A stretch of 50,678 nt of DNA. Origin: a virus. The stretch's first letter is position 1. Each line of letters begins with the position of its first letter. The notes under the pieces were generated by a model, which did not search any database, was not told the DNA's origin, and was given only the letters and a program-made list of their open reading frames with translations. The DNA lies in the IMG/VR virus record IMGVR_UViG_3300048571_000034, positions 1-50,678 of that record; one strand, written 5' to 3'. Shown piece by piece: positions 6,530 through 13,175 of the stretch. The translations under genes and the position numbers were made by a program.

Positions 6530-6789
6530 GTGATGATCCGGTTTTGTTCATTCTTTATTGCGCGGGCGGGTTTATAGTTCTCCCCCTACTCGGGTATCTA
6601 CTACTCTACTGCGTTCTATGGCTTGCCCCTTGGGAGGACAAAAAAGCTTTTGAGGTTGTAGATGAAGTATTATCTCTTGCTCCACCTAGAGTGGAGCGCA
6701 AGAAGACGCTCAAGCTTATCCCGAAAAAACCAGCAAGTCAGGCTTCTTCCTCTGAAGACTTTTGGGCCCCACCGGTTGACAGGGAGTAG
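6526..6789 (+). CDS. membrane-anchored protein with shared N-terminus, 87 residues
   Basis: Its first 56 bases repeat those of the gene at 4413 with one mismatch, giving the same MSDDPVLF-ILYCAGGFIVL membrane start. Here the hydrophobic region is longer (about residues 6-34), followed by a short basic, Pro-rich cytoplasmic tail instead of the Glu-Ala repeat and soluble domain. It looks like the same anchor attached to a different tail. It is coupled by ATGA to the upstream gene. Confidence 0.6.
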   Translation: MSDDPVLFILYCAGGFIVLPLLGYLLLYCVLWLAPWEDKKAFEVVDEVLSLAPPRVERKKTLKLIPKKPASQASSSEDFWAPPVDRE

Positions 6790-6846
6790 TTTTTAGGATA
6801 GCAAGAGGCACCCTAATATTCCAATCTTCATCCAAAGGAACACACA

Positions 6847-7107
6847 ATGGAGTTTTTAACATGGCTCTTGGTCCTGAGCTTCGTCGGTGCAAACGGACAA
6901 TCAACCGTGACTTCTCAAATGGTGACAGAAGCCCAATGCAGAGCGGCTCTCATGGAAGTAGCTCCTGTCAAAGCACTCGCCTATTCTGATAAGTCGTTCT
7001 GCGTGTCCCCTGAGGGCGTGGTAATCGTGTCCACACCGGCTGACGGTTCCCAGAACGAAGAGTCTGCTCCAGAAAAGAAGAAGCAAAAGAAGGAAGAAGC
7101 ACTTTGA
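6847..7107 (+). CDS. small exported protein with signal peptide, 86 residues
   Basis: ATG 6847 has AAAGGA upstream. Residues 1-18 form a short hydrophobic signal-like segment ending in Ala-Asn-Gly-Gln, so export to the periplasm or N-terminal anchoring is likely. The mature part has two Cys (in QCRAALM and FCVSPEG) that could pair as a disulfide outside the cytoplasm. The tail from about residue 65 is a Glu/Lys repeat, probably disordered. It may act at the envelope, for example in exclusion or inhibition, but no family is recognised. Confidence 0.55.
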   Translation: MEFLTWLLVLSFVGANGQSTVTSQMVTEAQCRAALMEVAPVKALAYSDKSFCVSPEGVVIVSTPADGSQNEESAPEKKKQKKEEAL

Positions 7108-7196
7108 GCCCCGATATTGTCTTGACCCTATGTGATGCTGCTCCCGCGTTCATTGTAGCTGCTGTAGGCGTGTTTCTTTCGCTGTCACGCCCATGA
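7104..7196 (+). CDS. tiny hydrophobic peptide, 30 residues
   Basis: A TTG start at 7104 overlaps the previous stop (TTGA), with GAAGGAAGAAG just upstream as ribosome binding site; the stop (TGA at 7194) overlaps the next ATG at 7193. The product has a hydrophobic helix from about residue 12 to 27 (APAFIVAAVGVFLSL). The perfect fit between two overlapping genes supports it despite its size. Confidence 0.5.
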   Translation: MSPDIVLTLCDAAPAFIVAAVGVFLSLSRP

Positions 7197-7390
7197 GAAG
7201 AAGTCTGCCCCGATCCCCTTATAAGATGAAGGCCACTTCGAGGCTTAAGCATCTACTTGTTGATGGTATAAAGAAAGATCACGCAAACGCGGCATCAGTC
7301 GTACTAGATAGAGAAACTTTGGACGATGTCTCAAGCTTCCTCCGGGGGAGAGAGAACTACTATACTGTTGGAGTAGACCATGCAGAATAA
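7193..7390 (+). CDS. small basic protein, 65 residues
   Basis: It is coupled by ATGA to the tiny membrane peptide and overlaps the DNA ligase start by 11 bases. The first 30 residues are strongly basic (Arg, Lys), the remainder mixed, with a predicted helix DRETLDDVSSFLRG. It could bind nucleic acid by its basic end; no domain is recognised. Overlap with the ligase suggests co-regulation with replication genes. Confidence 0.55.
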   Translation: MRRSLPRSPYKMKATSRLKHLLVDGIKKDHANAASVVLDRETLDDVSSFLRGRENYYTVGVDHAE

Positions 7391-8273
7391 GCCCTTTCGT
7401 TTGATGCTATCCGCGACGTGTGAAGATATTAATAAACTCGCCTACCCACTAATCGCGTCCCCGAAAGTTGACGGCATTCGGTGTATTATCTTTGATGGTA
7501 CGGCTTACTCCCGGAAGATGGAACCGCTACCAAACAGACACCTCCAGAAATGGGCCGCCTCTATCCCTGACGGTTTAGATGGTGAACTCATTGTGGGGAG
7601 TATCACTGACCCCGCCTCGTGGAATGAAACACAGTCTGGTATCATGAGTGAAGATGATGAGCCAGATTTCTCATTCTTTATCTTTGACAGGTATGAGGGC
7701 GATCCTCATGGAAACGCAACAAACGCCTCATATGAGGTGCGCCTGTCTAACCTAACCGCCTACGAGAAGCTACCACGTGTTAGAGTCCTACCGCACGTAA
7801 TCGTAAAGAGTGAAGTGATTCTCCAAAAATACGTTCAGAATAACCTTTCCCTTGGATACGAGGGAACAATGGTACGTGATCCTGCTGGAGCCTACAAACA
7901 AGGAAGAAGCACACTCAAAGAATCAGGCCTCCTCAAGATCAAGCCATGGTTTGATTCTGAGGCCGTTGTGCTCAGCGTAGTTGAACGCAAACACAACGAG
8001 AACGAAGCCACGAAAGACGCGCTTGGTTACACGAAGCGCTCAAGCCACAAGGGAAATAAAGTAGGAACGAACACACTTGGTGCTTTCGTTTGTAGAGACG
8101 TAAAGACCGGAGAAGAGTTTCGGATCGGAACCGGACTCACTGATGAGCAGCGTGACGCCCTCTGGACTAAACGAGAGGACCTTATTGGTGCTGAAGTATC
8201 CTACGTCTACAGAAGTTTAACGACAGACAATAAACCTAGACACCCTTCTTTTAAGGGACTTAGGTACGACTGA
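7380..8273 (+). CDS. ATP-dependent DNA ligase
   Basis: The enzyme seals nicks in duplex DNA using ATP through a lysyl-AMP intermediate, joining Okazaki fragments in phage replication. Motif I KVDGIR holds the adenylated Lys29. It is followed by YSRKMEPLPN, motif III LDGELIVG near residue 61, FFIFDRYEG, motif IV GYEGTMVR near residue 159 and motif V LLKIKPW near residue 181. The C-terminal 90 residues form the OB-fold region. At 297 residues it is a minimal phage ligase, a little shorter than T7 ligase (about 359). Start ATG 7380 overlaps the preceding gene and the stop overlaps the next start. Confidence 0.93.
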   Translation: MQNKPFRLMLSATCEDINKLAYPLIASPKVDGIRCIIFDGTAYSRKMEPLPNRHLQKWAASIPDGLDGELIVGSITDPASWNETQSGIMSEDDEPDFSFFIFDRYEGDPHGNATNASYEVRLSNLTAYEKLPRVRVLPHVIVKSEVILQKYVQNNLSLGYEGTMVRDPAGAYKQGRSTLKESGLLKIKPWFDSEAVVLSVVERKHNENEATKDALGYTKRSSHKGNKVGTNTLGAFVCRDVKTGEEFRIGTGLTDEQRDALWTKREDLIGAEVSYVYRSLTTDNKPRHPSFKGLRYD

Positions 8274-8521
8274 TGTTTACTTGGATAGTCATCTCGCCTA
8301 ACAACTACCCTGTACCTCACACGTCTGCCAAGACTGAGATAGCTTCACAGCAATTTCTACTGCACCTCAACAACCCAAACCATTTCCCCGCGGTGGTAGA
8401 AGGTCAGACCACATTGGTGGGACCGAATGCGGACCAGTGGATAAAAGCCTTTACAGAGAAAGGCTTCAAGACGCTCCGCGTGGAGTTAGTCCCTTTGACT
8501 TTCTCTGAGGCCCTGTTCTAG
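8273..8521 (+). CDS. small protein downstream of ligase, 82 residues
   Basis: The start ATG overlaps the ligase stop (TGATG). The product is a mixed alpha/beta soluble protein with no membrane segment or known motif. Its stop overlaps by three bases with the stop of the converging minus-strand gene, and no terminator hairpin lies between them. It is the last gene of the plus-strand accessory/ligase message. Confidence 0.6.
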   Translation: MFTWIVISPNNYPVPHTSAKTEIASQQFLLHLNNPNHFPAVVEGQTTLVGPNADQWIKAFTEKGFKTLRVELVPLTFSEALF

Positions 8522-8802
8522 CGGGTCGCTTGTGCGAGGCCCGCTTCGACACCCAGCGAGTATCCCCGATTAAATTCTCGTACGGCATCCTCTTCGCCGA
8601 TTGAGAGAAACCGCAAGGTGTTCTCCAGGGCGGCGTACTGCGCGGGTAGGTAGAAGTGAAGGACAGATGAATCGTCTGTGTCTAACAGCCCGTAGGGATA
8701 CACCTTGCAGAGCGTAGCCTCTTTTTCCGGGCAGTTGATATAAACACACCCAGGGTACTGATTCCAATTCAAAGGACGAGCGTAGACGTTTTGATGCTTC
8801 AT
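8518..8802 (-). CDS. minus-strand protein, 94 residues, unknown
   Basis: This is the second gene of a two-gene minus-strand operon; its ATG overlaps the stop of the upstream gene (ATGA) and GGAAAG lies nearby as ribosome binding site. It contains three Cys, an aromatic-rich first half, and a C-terminal helix EFNRGYSLGVEAGLAQATR. No membrane span or known domain is seen. Antisense placement between ligase and helicase genes suggests a separately controlled cassette. Confidence 0.6.
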   Translation of the reverse strand: MKHQNVYARPLNWNQYPGCVYINCPEKEATLCKVYPYGLLDTDDSSVLHFYLPAQYAALENTLRFLSIGEEDAVREFNRGYSLGVEAGLAQATR

Positions 8803-9041
8803 CAGACGAATCTTTCCTTGAGTTCCGTTGAAAAGACGATGGGGGTAGTACGTTCCGGAAGATCGTGATTAACCTCTAATGCGGTGTAGCGTACCCCTCT
8901 ATACTTCTTGAGAAGGTCCTCCATTCGTTTAGACCCCTCCAGTAGATTGGCGTCTTCTATTCCGTAGACGAATCCGGAGTAGACAATCTTGTCTACTTCA
9001 TCGTATACTGTAATCTCAAGTCTTGAGTGGAAGCTACCCAT
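8802..9041 (-). CDS. minus-strand protein, 79 residues, unknown
   Basis: This is the first gene of the minus-strand pair. The product is acidic, with beta-rich N- and C-termini around a helix (NLLEGSKRMEDLLKKYRG). No family is recognised. Upstream on the minus strand an extended -10 (TGGTATATA, near 9075-9083) could serve as promoter, lying in the divergent space before 9127. Confidence 0.6.
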   Translation of the reverse strand: MGSFHSRLEITVYDEVDKIVYSGFVYGIEDANLLEGSKRMEDLLKKYRGVRYTALEVNHDLPERTTPIVFSTELKERFV

Positions 9042-9126
9042 AGTTATCGAATTCCCTGATACAGAGTGTTATATACCAGAACATACTACTCAACAGTTCG
9101 GATCAATTCAAGATAAGAGTTTGTTA

Positions 9127-9378
9127 ATGTTTAATCCGGAGACATACCGCCACGGGTTCATTGCCACAAAGGGTGCGCTAGTGTGTATCGTAGAGGTTTA
9201 TCAAGGGCGGCGTAACGTACATTTAACGAATAGATCGACCCTCCCCACAATCAAAGATTGTAATATGATTTATTTAGATGACTACGAAGGATGGGAAAGT
9301 ATCCGCATCTACTCGGAGTATTACTACAACCTCTACTCCTCACGAGGGTTTAACATACAACCATTAACACATGTGTAA
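9127..9378 (+). CDS. possible protein of 83 residues, Tyr-rich
   Basis: A frame open since 8989 has its first plausible start at ATG 9127, since the upstream part overlaps the minus-strand gene. The ribosome binding site is poor (AAGAG). The product has an aromatic C-terminal half (SEYYYNLYSS) and no recognised domain. It may be real or a chance frame in the divergent intergenic region of about 400 bases; nothing else fills that space. Confidence 0.4.
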   Translation: MFNPETYRHGFIATKGALVCIVEVYQGRRNVHLTNRSTLPTIKDCNMIYLDDYEGWESIRIYSEYYYNLYSSRGFNIQPLTHV

Positions 9379-9390
9379 TTGTGTCACAGG

Positions 9391-9419
9391 TTGTCTTCCG
9401 GGCAACTCCGCGCTATATA
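9391..9419 (+). promoter_or_regulatory. sigma70 promoter with GGTTAAC half-site
   Basis: TTGTCT (9391-9396), a 17-base spacer and TATATA (9414-9419) make a good sigma70 promoter for the genes starting at 9451. GGTTAAC follows immediately at 9421-9427, the same half-site seen at the promoters near 20664, 33612, 36587 and 42787. Confidence 0.6.
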
Positions 9420-9450
9420 TGGTTAACACCCAGCGCGCGAGAAACACCCC

Positions 9451-10017
9451 ATGGCTTCCATCTTCAAGGACCCAGACTATCTTCAACGCCTTGATGCGTG
9501 CTGGAAAGCTAACAAAGCAGAAGTTGTAATTCTACCCCTCCCCGGCAAGAAACCCATGACCCATTGGCTTATTAACCACGACTGCTCTGGGCAACTGTGG
9601 TGTGGCCCCGCGGTTATCTCGGCGCTCACAGGTGAGCCAACTTCTGTTGCCAGGGACCTAGTAAAGAAATACCGAAAAGACCCCGTAGCTTTAGTCCAGG
9701 GTACGTCGGAGGAAGAGATAGAGTTTGCCTTAGACCGTCTGGGATATAAGCTGGAACATGCGTATCTCTACGGCGGTCGCGATTGGCAGAATAAACCTAC
9801 GTTTTCTCATTGGTTACACAAGACGACGAAAGAACGCGTTGACAATGTCGGCTACTTAATATCATTATCCGGAACTAAAGTGAACAACGCGGGCCATTGG
9901 GCTCTTGTAATGAACGGAGTGTATATCTGTTCTTTCACGAGTTACTGGGTAACACTAGAAAAAGCGCGCTTCCGCAAAAGAAAAGTGGAGGCAGTCTACG
10001 CTGTAAGAAAGAAGTAA
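9451..10017 (+). CDS. papain/C39-like cysteine peptidase, 188 residues
   Basis: The sequence carries the layout of a papain-fold (peptidase C39-like) domain: GQLWCGPAVISALTG with oxyanion Gln48 and nucleophile Cys51, followed by a helix, a VQGTSEEEIEFALDRLGYK segment as in C39 proteins, then GHWALVMNG with catalytic His149 and Asn155. No signal peptide or ABC transporter domain is present, so it acts inside the cell. It could cleave a host or phage protein, or remove a modification. Its position just ahead of the SNF2 helicase suggests early expression. The assignment rests on motif order, not on a search. Confidence 0.6.
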   Translation: MASIFKDPDYLQRLDACWKANKAEVVILPLPGKKPMTHWLINHDCSGQLWCGPAVISALTGEPTSVARDLVKKYRKDPVALVQGTSEEEIEFALDRLGYKLEHAYLYGGRDWQNKPTFSHWLHKTTKERVDNVGYLISLSGTKVNNAGHWALVMNGVYICSFTSYWVTLEKARFRKRKVEAVYAVRKK

Positions 10018-10019
10018 AA

Positions 10020-11831
10020 TTGGCAGACGTAATAAATTTCGACGGCAAGACTTTCTTTGCACCGCTTGGAGCGCCCTTCACGGAAGAACTTATCTCCAAC
10101 AAATGGATCAGAGATGACTTCAATAAGGTATTCAAGACCACTTCAATAGAAGTCGCGATCAAGTCTGTAAAATACTTTGAACCGAATCTCCAAGCACTCA
10201 TCAAGAAAAACGCGGAGAAGTCTAATTTCCGCAAAGCGGTTTCGGACACGCCCTCCGGCAAATACTCCCTGAAGATTCCAACAGATAAAAAACTCCTCGC
10301 ATTTCAAGAGGCGGATGTTGAATGTATTCTCGATTGGGAAAACACTCTGTTGGCGGAATCTTGTGGGATGGGCAAGTCTCCGATAGTCGTAATTGCAATA
10401 AATACGTTTAACGCCGCGGATGGTCTGATCGTTTGTCCTGCTACCGCCAAGTACAACTGGCTCCTTAAAGAGTGGCCCAAGTGGACCACACTGAAAGACA
10501 AGACGATTGGTATCGCCGAGGGGGACAACTGGCCTGACACAGACTTTGTCATCATAAATTATGACATTCTTGAGCGACACGTAGACAGTCTTCAACGCGT
10601 TGGCTTAGAAAAAGAGAAGTGGGACTTTGTCGTCTTCGATGAGAGTCATAAACTTAAGAACCCAGACAGCAAAAGAACGGTCATCTGCCTCGGGGGTAAA
10701 ACAGAGGTGCGAGACGTTGACGACGATGGCGTTATCAAAAAGCGAAAAGTCATCGTAGTCGATAAGGAGGGGAATAAGAAAGAGAAGGATCAACTCATTA
10801 AGAAAGACCTTACCTGCACACCGATTCCATACGTCAAACGTATTTTCGCATCCGCTACACCGATGGACCTACCTAAAGATTTATATAGTACAGTTCGCGC
10901 GTGCGATCCTCGGGGCTTGGGTTTGGACTGGTTGCACTACCATAAAAGATATTGTAACGCGCACAAGGAATTTGTCGGCGGGAGTTACAGATGGAACATC
11001 AACGGTTCCTCGAACTTGGCAGAGCTAGGCGTTCTGATGCGTTCTCGTTTTATGCTGAGACACGATCCCGACAAGGTGACGAACCTCCCGCCTTTTCGCT
11101 CGGATATCTTTCTACTTCCGCCTATTCAGGCTGTCAACGATCTTGAAGTGGACTTCATCCAGAGGAACATCGATGCTCTTGTAGACCTGAATCCTGACGT
11201 AGAGAAAATAAAAGGTAATCCCCAGAGTCAAGAAGACTTCATGCGAATCATTGGCGAAGCTCTCATGGGAAACATTAAGAAGATTGGTCAACCCGCCTAC
11301 GCAGCGGCCTTCCAAGAGCTAGCCGAACTACGTGAGCAAGTAGGCATCGCGAAGATTCCCTATGTCGCGGACTTTATCAGGGACAAGTCTGACGATCTAA
11401 AAGAACCAACGGTTTGCTTCGGCTATCACCGAAAAGTGATTCTGGGTCTGAAGGAGATATTTCCCGATAGCGCTGTAGTGATGGGGGGCATGTCCCTTAA
11501 AAAGCGCGAGCAGGAGAAAGACGATTTTCAGGAGGGCGATAAGTCTCTGTTCCTGGGTAACATTGACTCGGCTGGTGAGGCCATCACACTCACGCGTTCG
11601 AATCTCATAATCTTCTCCGAGTTCGATTGGAGAGGTACAGCGATAATCCAGGCGATGAAACGTATCCACCGAATCACTCAAGTGCGCCCGTGTACAGGGT
11701 ACTTCCTCGCTGTGGCGAACAGTATCGACGGCATGATCGCCGCCAAGGGATTCGGAAAGATTGAGAACATCAAGAAGACACTTCTACTTCCATCAGAGAG
11801 AGCAGCGCTAGATGCCAAACAAAACTCCTAA
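10020..11831 (+). CDS. SNF2/DEAD-like superfamily 2 DNA helicase/translocase
   Basis: This is a DNA-dependent ATPase of the SNF2 branch of superfamily 2, likely remodelling forks or displacing proteins in replication or recombination. From the TTG start at 10020, Walker A GMGKS is near residue 116, motif Ia IVCPATAKYNW follows, the DESH box (VVFDESHKLKNP) is near residue 206, motif III FASATPMDLP, a helical insertion, then LFLGNIDSAGEAITLT and arginine-finger motif VI QAMKRIHRITQ. An upstream ATG-like frame extends to 9897 but would overlap the peptidase; TTG with GAAAGAAG upstream is preferred. Length about 603 residues. Confidence 0.88.
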   Translation: MADVINFDGKTFFAPLGAPFTEELISNKWIRDDFNKVFKTTSIEVAIKSVKYFEPNLQALIKKNAEKSNFRKAVSDTPSGKYSLKIPTDKKLLAFQEADVECILDWENTLLAESCGMGKSPIVVIAINTFNAADGLIVCPATAKYNWLLKEWPKWTTLKDKTIGIAEGDNWPDTDFVIINYDILERHVDSLQRVGLEKEKWDFVVFDESHKLKNPDSKRTVICLGGKTEVRDVDDDGVIKKRKVIVVDKEGNKKEKDQLIKKDLTCTPIPYVKRIFASATPMDLPKDLYSTVRACDPRGLGLDWLHYHKRYCNAHKEFVGGSYRWNINGSSNLAELGVLMRSRFMLRHDPDKVTNLPPFRSDIFLLPPIQAVNDLEVDFIQRNIDALVDLNPDVEKIKGNPQSQEDFMRIIGEALMGNIKKIGQPAYAAAFQELAELREQVGIAKIPYVADFIRDKSDDLKEPTVCFGYHRKVILGLKEIFPDSAVVMGGMSLKKREQEKDDFQEGDKSLFLGNIDSAGEAITLTRSNLIIFSEFDWRGTAIIQAMKRIHRITQVRPCTGYFLAVANSIDGMIAAKGFGKIENIKKTLLLPSERAALDAKQNS

Positions 11832-12324
11832 GAAAAATCTACTCGAAGAGACGGACGCGCTTTTGGAGAGAGCAGCGCAGTTTATAAGAGTAGTGCCCTT
11901 GTTTGCCGGAACAGTGGTCTTCCATCAGGTCCCACAAGTCTACCGTTTTCTTTCTATCTCCATCCTGGATGATGGGTTCTACTTATCCTATCCAGACGAA
12001 ACCCCTGGGGAGAGGAGTACGCCTTTTCAGCGCGCTCACGCTGAGCGACAGAACGAGAGCTTTCTGGATCAAGGACTACATCTACCTGTTAGCAAAGCTA
12101 TTGAACAGGATCATGGGGTGGAGGAGTCTCCCGAGTGGACCTTCAAAGTGGCGCGCTTTGACGTAAATAATCGTAGACATATTGGAATCAGGATGACGCC
12201 ACGTGTTGTAGACAAGGTTGTAGACCTGTCTCCAGCGGAATACGTTGGACCATACAAGGAGTACGTTCGGAAGCACGGACCAACGGTTAAGATAGAGTTG
12301 ACACGCTCTTTTGAGGTTGATTAG
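11812..12324 (+). CDS. unrecognised protein, 170 residues
   Basis: ATG 11812 overlaps the helicase end by 20 bases. The product begins basic and helical (LLEETDALLERAAQFIRVV), then becomes beta-rich with many Val, Arg and Phe, and shows no membrane segment or catalytic motif. It is the last plus-strand gene before the bidirectional terminator at 12325, so its message ends there. No family is recognised. Confidence 0.6.
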   Translation: MPNKTPKKNLLEETDALLERAAQFIRVVPLFAGTVVFHQVPQVYRFLSISILDDGFYLSYPDETPGERSTPFQRAHAERQNESFLDQGLHLPVSKAIEQDHGVEESPEWTFKVARFDVNNRRHIGIRMTPRVVDKVVDLSPAEYVGPYKEYVRKHGPTVKIELTRSFEVD

Positions 12325-12360
12325 AAAAAAAAGAGCCCGGCGAAAACCGGGCTCCTGTTT
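12325..12360. terminator. bidirectional intrinsic terminator
   Basis: GAGCCCGG (12333-12340) pairs with CCGGGCTC (12347-12354) around a six-base loop. Eight A residues lie to the left, which read as an eight-U tail on the minus strand, so termination is strong for the minus-strand H-NS-like gene and weaker for the plus strand. It sits between converging genes ending at 12324 and 12368. Confidence 0.9.
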
Positions 12361-12367
12361 AAGGGGG

Positions 12368-12691
12368 TTAAGCCGCTTCCCTGATTCTCAGGTCTGCGAC
12401 AGTCCCACCGCTGGCCGTGTACTCTCTGACCCACTTCGGAGCCATACCTCTACCGGACCACGTCTTGTTGGGTTCGTGGGGGTTAGCGTAAATCTGTTTA
12501 GCCGGTCCGAGAACTCTGTTTCGACCGCTCGGAAAGACCTCTTTCAAAGTCAAACCCGTGGGCTTGAGAATGGAGAGAATCTGTTCTCGAATCAAATCCA
12601 TCTCAAGCTTCTTAGCTGTAAGGATTTGTGCGTTAAGAGCATCAAGTTGCTTCGTGAGTTGAGCCAAGTAGCTCGATGAAGTGATAGTCAT
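12368..12691 (-). CDS. H-NS-family histone-like DNA-binding protein
   Basis: H-NS proteins coat AT-rich DNA and silence its transcription. Residues 1-55 are a helical, heptad-like oligomerisation region. The C-terminus carries the H-NS DNA-binding signature TWSGRGMAPKWV (residues 77-88, with WSGRG as the minor-groove loop), preceded by IYANPHEP. Length 107 residues, close to the short proteobacterial H-NS relatives. The start at 12691 is chosen for AGGAAAGGA just upstream; an in-frame ATG at 12730 lacks one. The gene is alone on the minus strand between a strong terminator and a promoter with a palindrome. It may silence host or phage genes or counter host H-NS; the sequence does not say which. 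Confidence 0.88.
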   Translation of the reverse strand: MTITSSSYLAQLTKQLDALNAQILTAKKLEMDLIREQILSILKPTGLTLKEVFPSGRNRVLGPAKQIYANPHEPNKTWSGRGMAPKWVREYTASGGTVADLRIREAA

Positions 12692-12750
12692 GATCGTTCG
12701 TCCTTTCCTGCTTTGGTTCTTTTTAAACACGACATCATTGCCGTACTAAG

Positions 12751-12785
12751 AAGCTAGCACAGGGAAAATCTGTTGTACAGATTTT
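12751..12785 (-). promoter_or_regulatory. promoter of H-NS-like gene with palindromic candidate operator
   Basis: On the minus strand TGTACA (12779-12774), a 17-base spacer and TAGCTT (12756-12751) with an upstream TG form an extended -10 promoter. A perfect inverted repeat covers the -35: AAAATCTGT (12765-12773), TGT, ACAGATTTT (12777-12785). A dimeric repressor or the H-NS-like protein itself could bind there. It is AT-rich, so it is unlikely to be a terminator. Confidence 0.5.
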
Positions 12786-12815
12786 ATTTGAATAGGTGTC
12801 GGTATGGTTACCGCG

Positions 12816-13163
12816 TTAATGAATCGTAAGGTACATCTCTGGAAAGAGTTCTTCGATTGTGAGTCCGTGCTCTTGCAACAGTTCTTCTACCGCCTCCACC
12901 GTGGCTAGTACGTGTTCGTCCATGTGTAGTCCTCCCGTGTTGAGTGTACTGTATATCGTCTCTGAGTAGAAGTACCTATACGGCGCTTCGTCGCACGTGT
13001 TGTACACGAGGCATTGGCGCGCAATTTTTATAAGACTCTCTACGTTGTCGCGCAAAGTAAATACTCTGTAAATGTTAATTTCTCGCAAGTATGTCATAGA
13101 GGTTTCTGTTCCATCTTGACACGTTTGTCCATTTATGAGACAAGCCCGGAGTAAGTCAAACAT
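12816..13163 (-). CDS. minus-strand acidic protein, up to 115 residues
   Basis: The frame is open from GTG 13175 or ATG 13163 to 12816. The start is unsure: neither has a clear ribosome binding site, while an internal ATG at 12923 has GGGAGG at ideal spacing and would give a 35-residue product. The ending VEELLQEHGLTIEELFPE resembles the linker GLTLKEVFPSG of the neighbouring H-NS-like protein, so it may be related or interact. A TTGCGC/TATAAA pair with 17-base spacing (minus strand, near 13049-13020) could drive the short form. No domain is recognised. Confidence 0.5.
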   Translation of the reverse strand: MFDLLRACLINGQTCQDGTETSMTYLREINIYRVFTLRDNVESLIKIARQCLVYNTCDEAPYRYFYSETIYSTLNTGGLHMDEHVLATVEAVEELLQEHGLTIEELFPEMYLTIH

Positions 13164-13175
13164 AGAGGCAACCAC

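Noticed and set aside
9897-10019. Upstream extension of the SNF2 helicase
   Set aside because: It would overlap the peptidase gene over 120 bases and gives an unlike, Ser/Arg/Cys-rich N-terminus; TTG 10020 fits the operon spacing.
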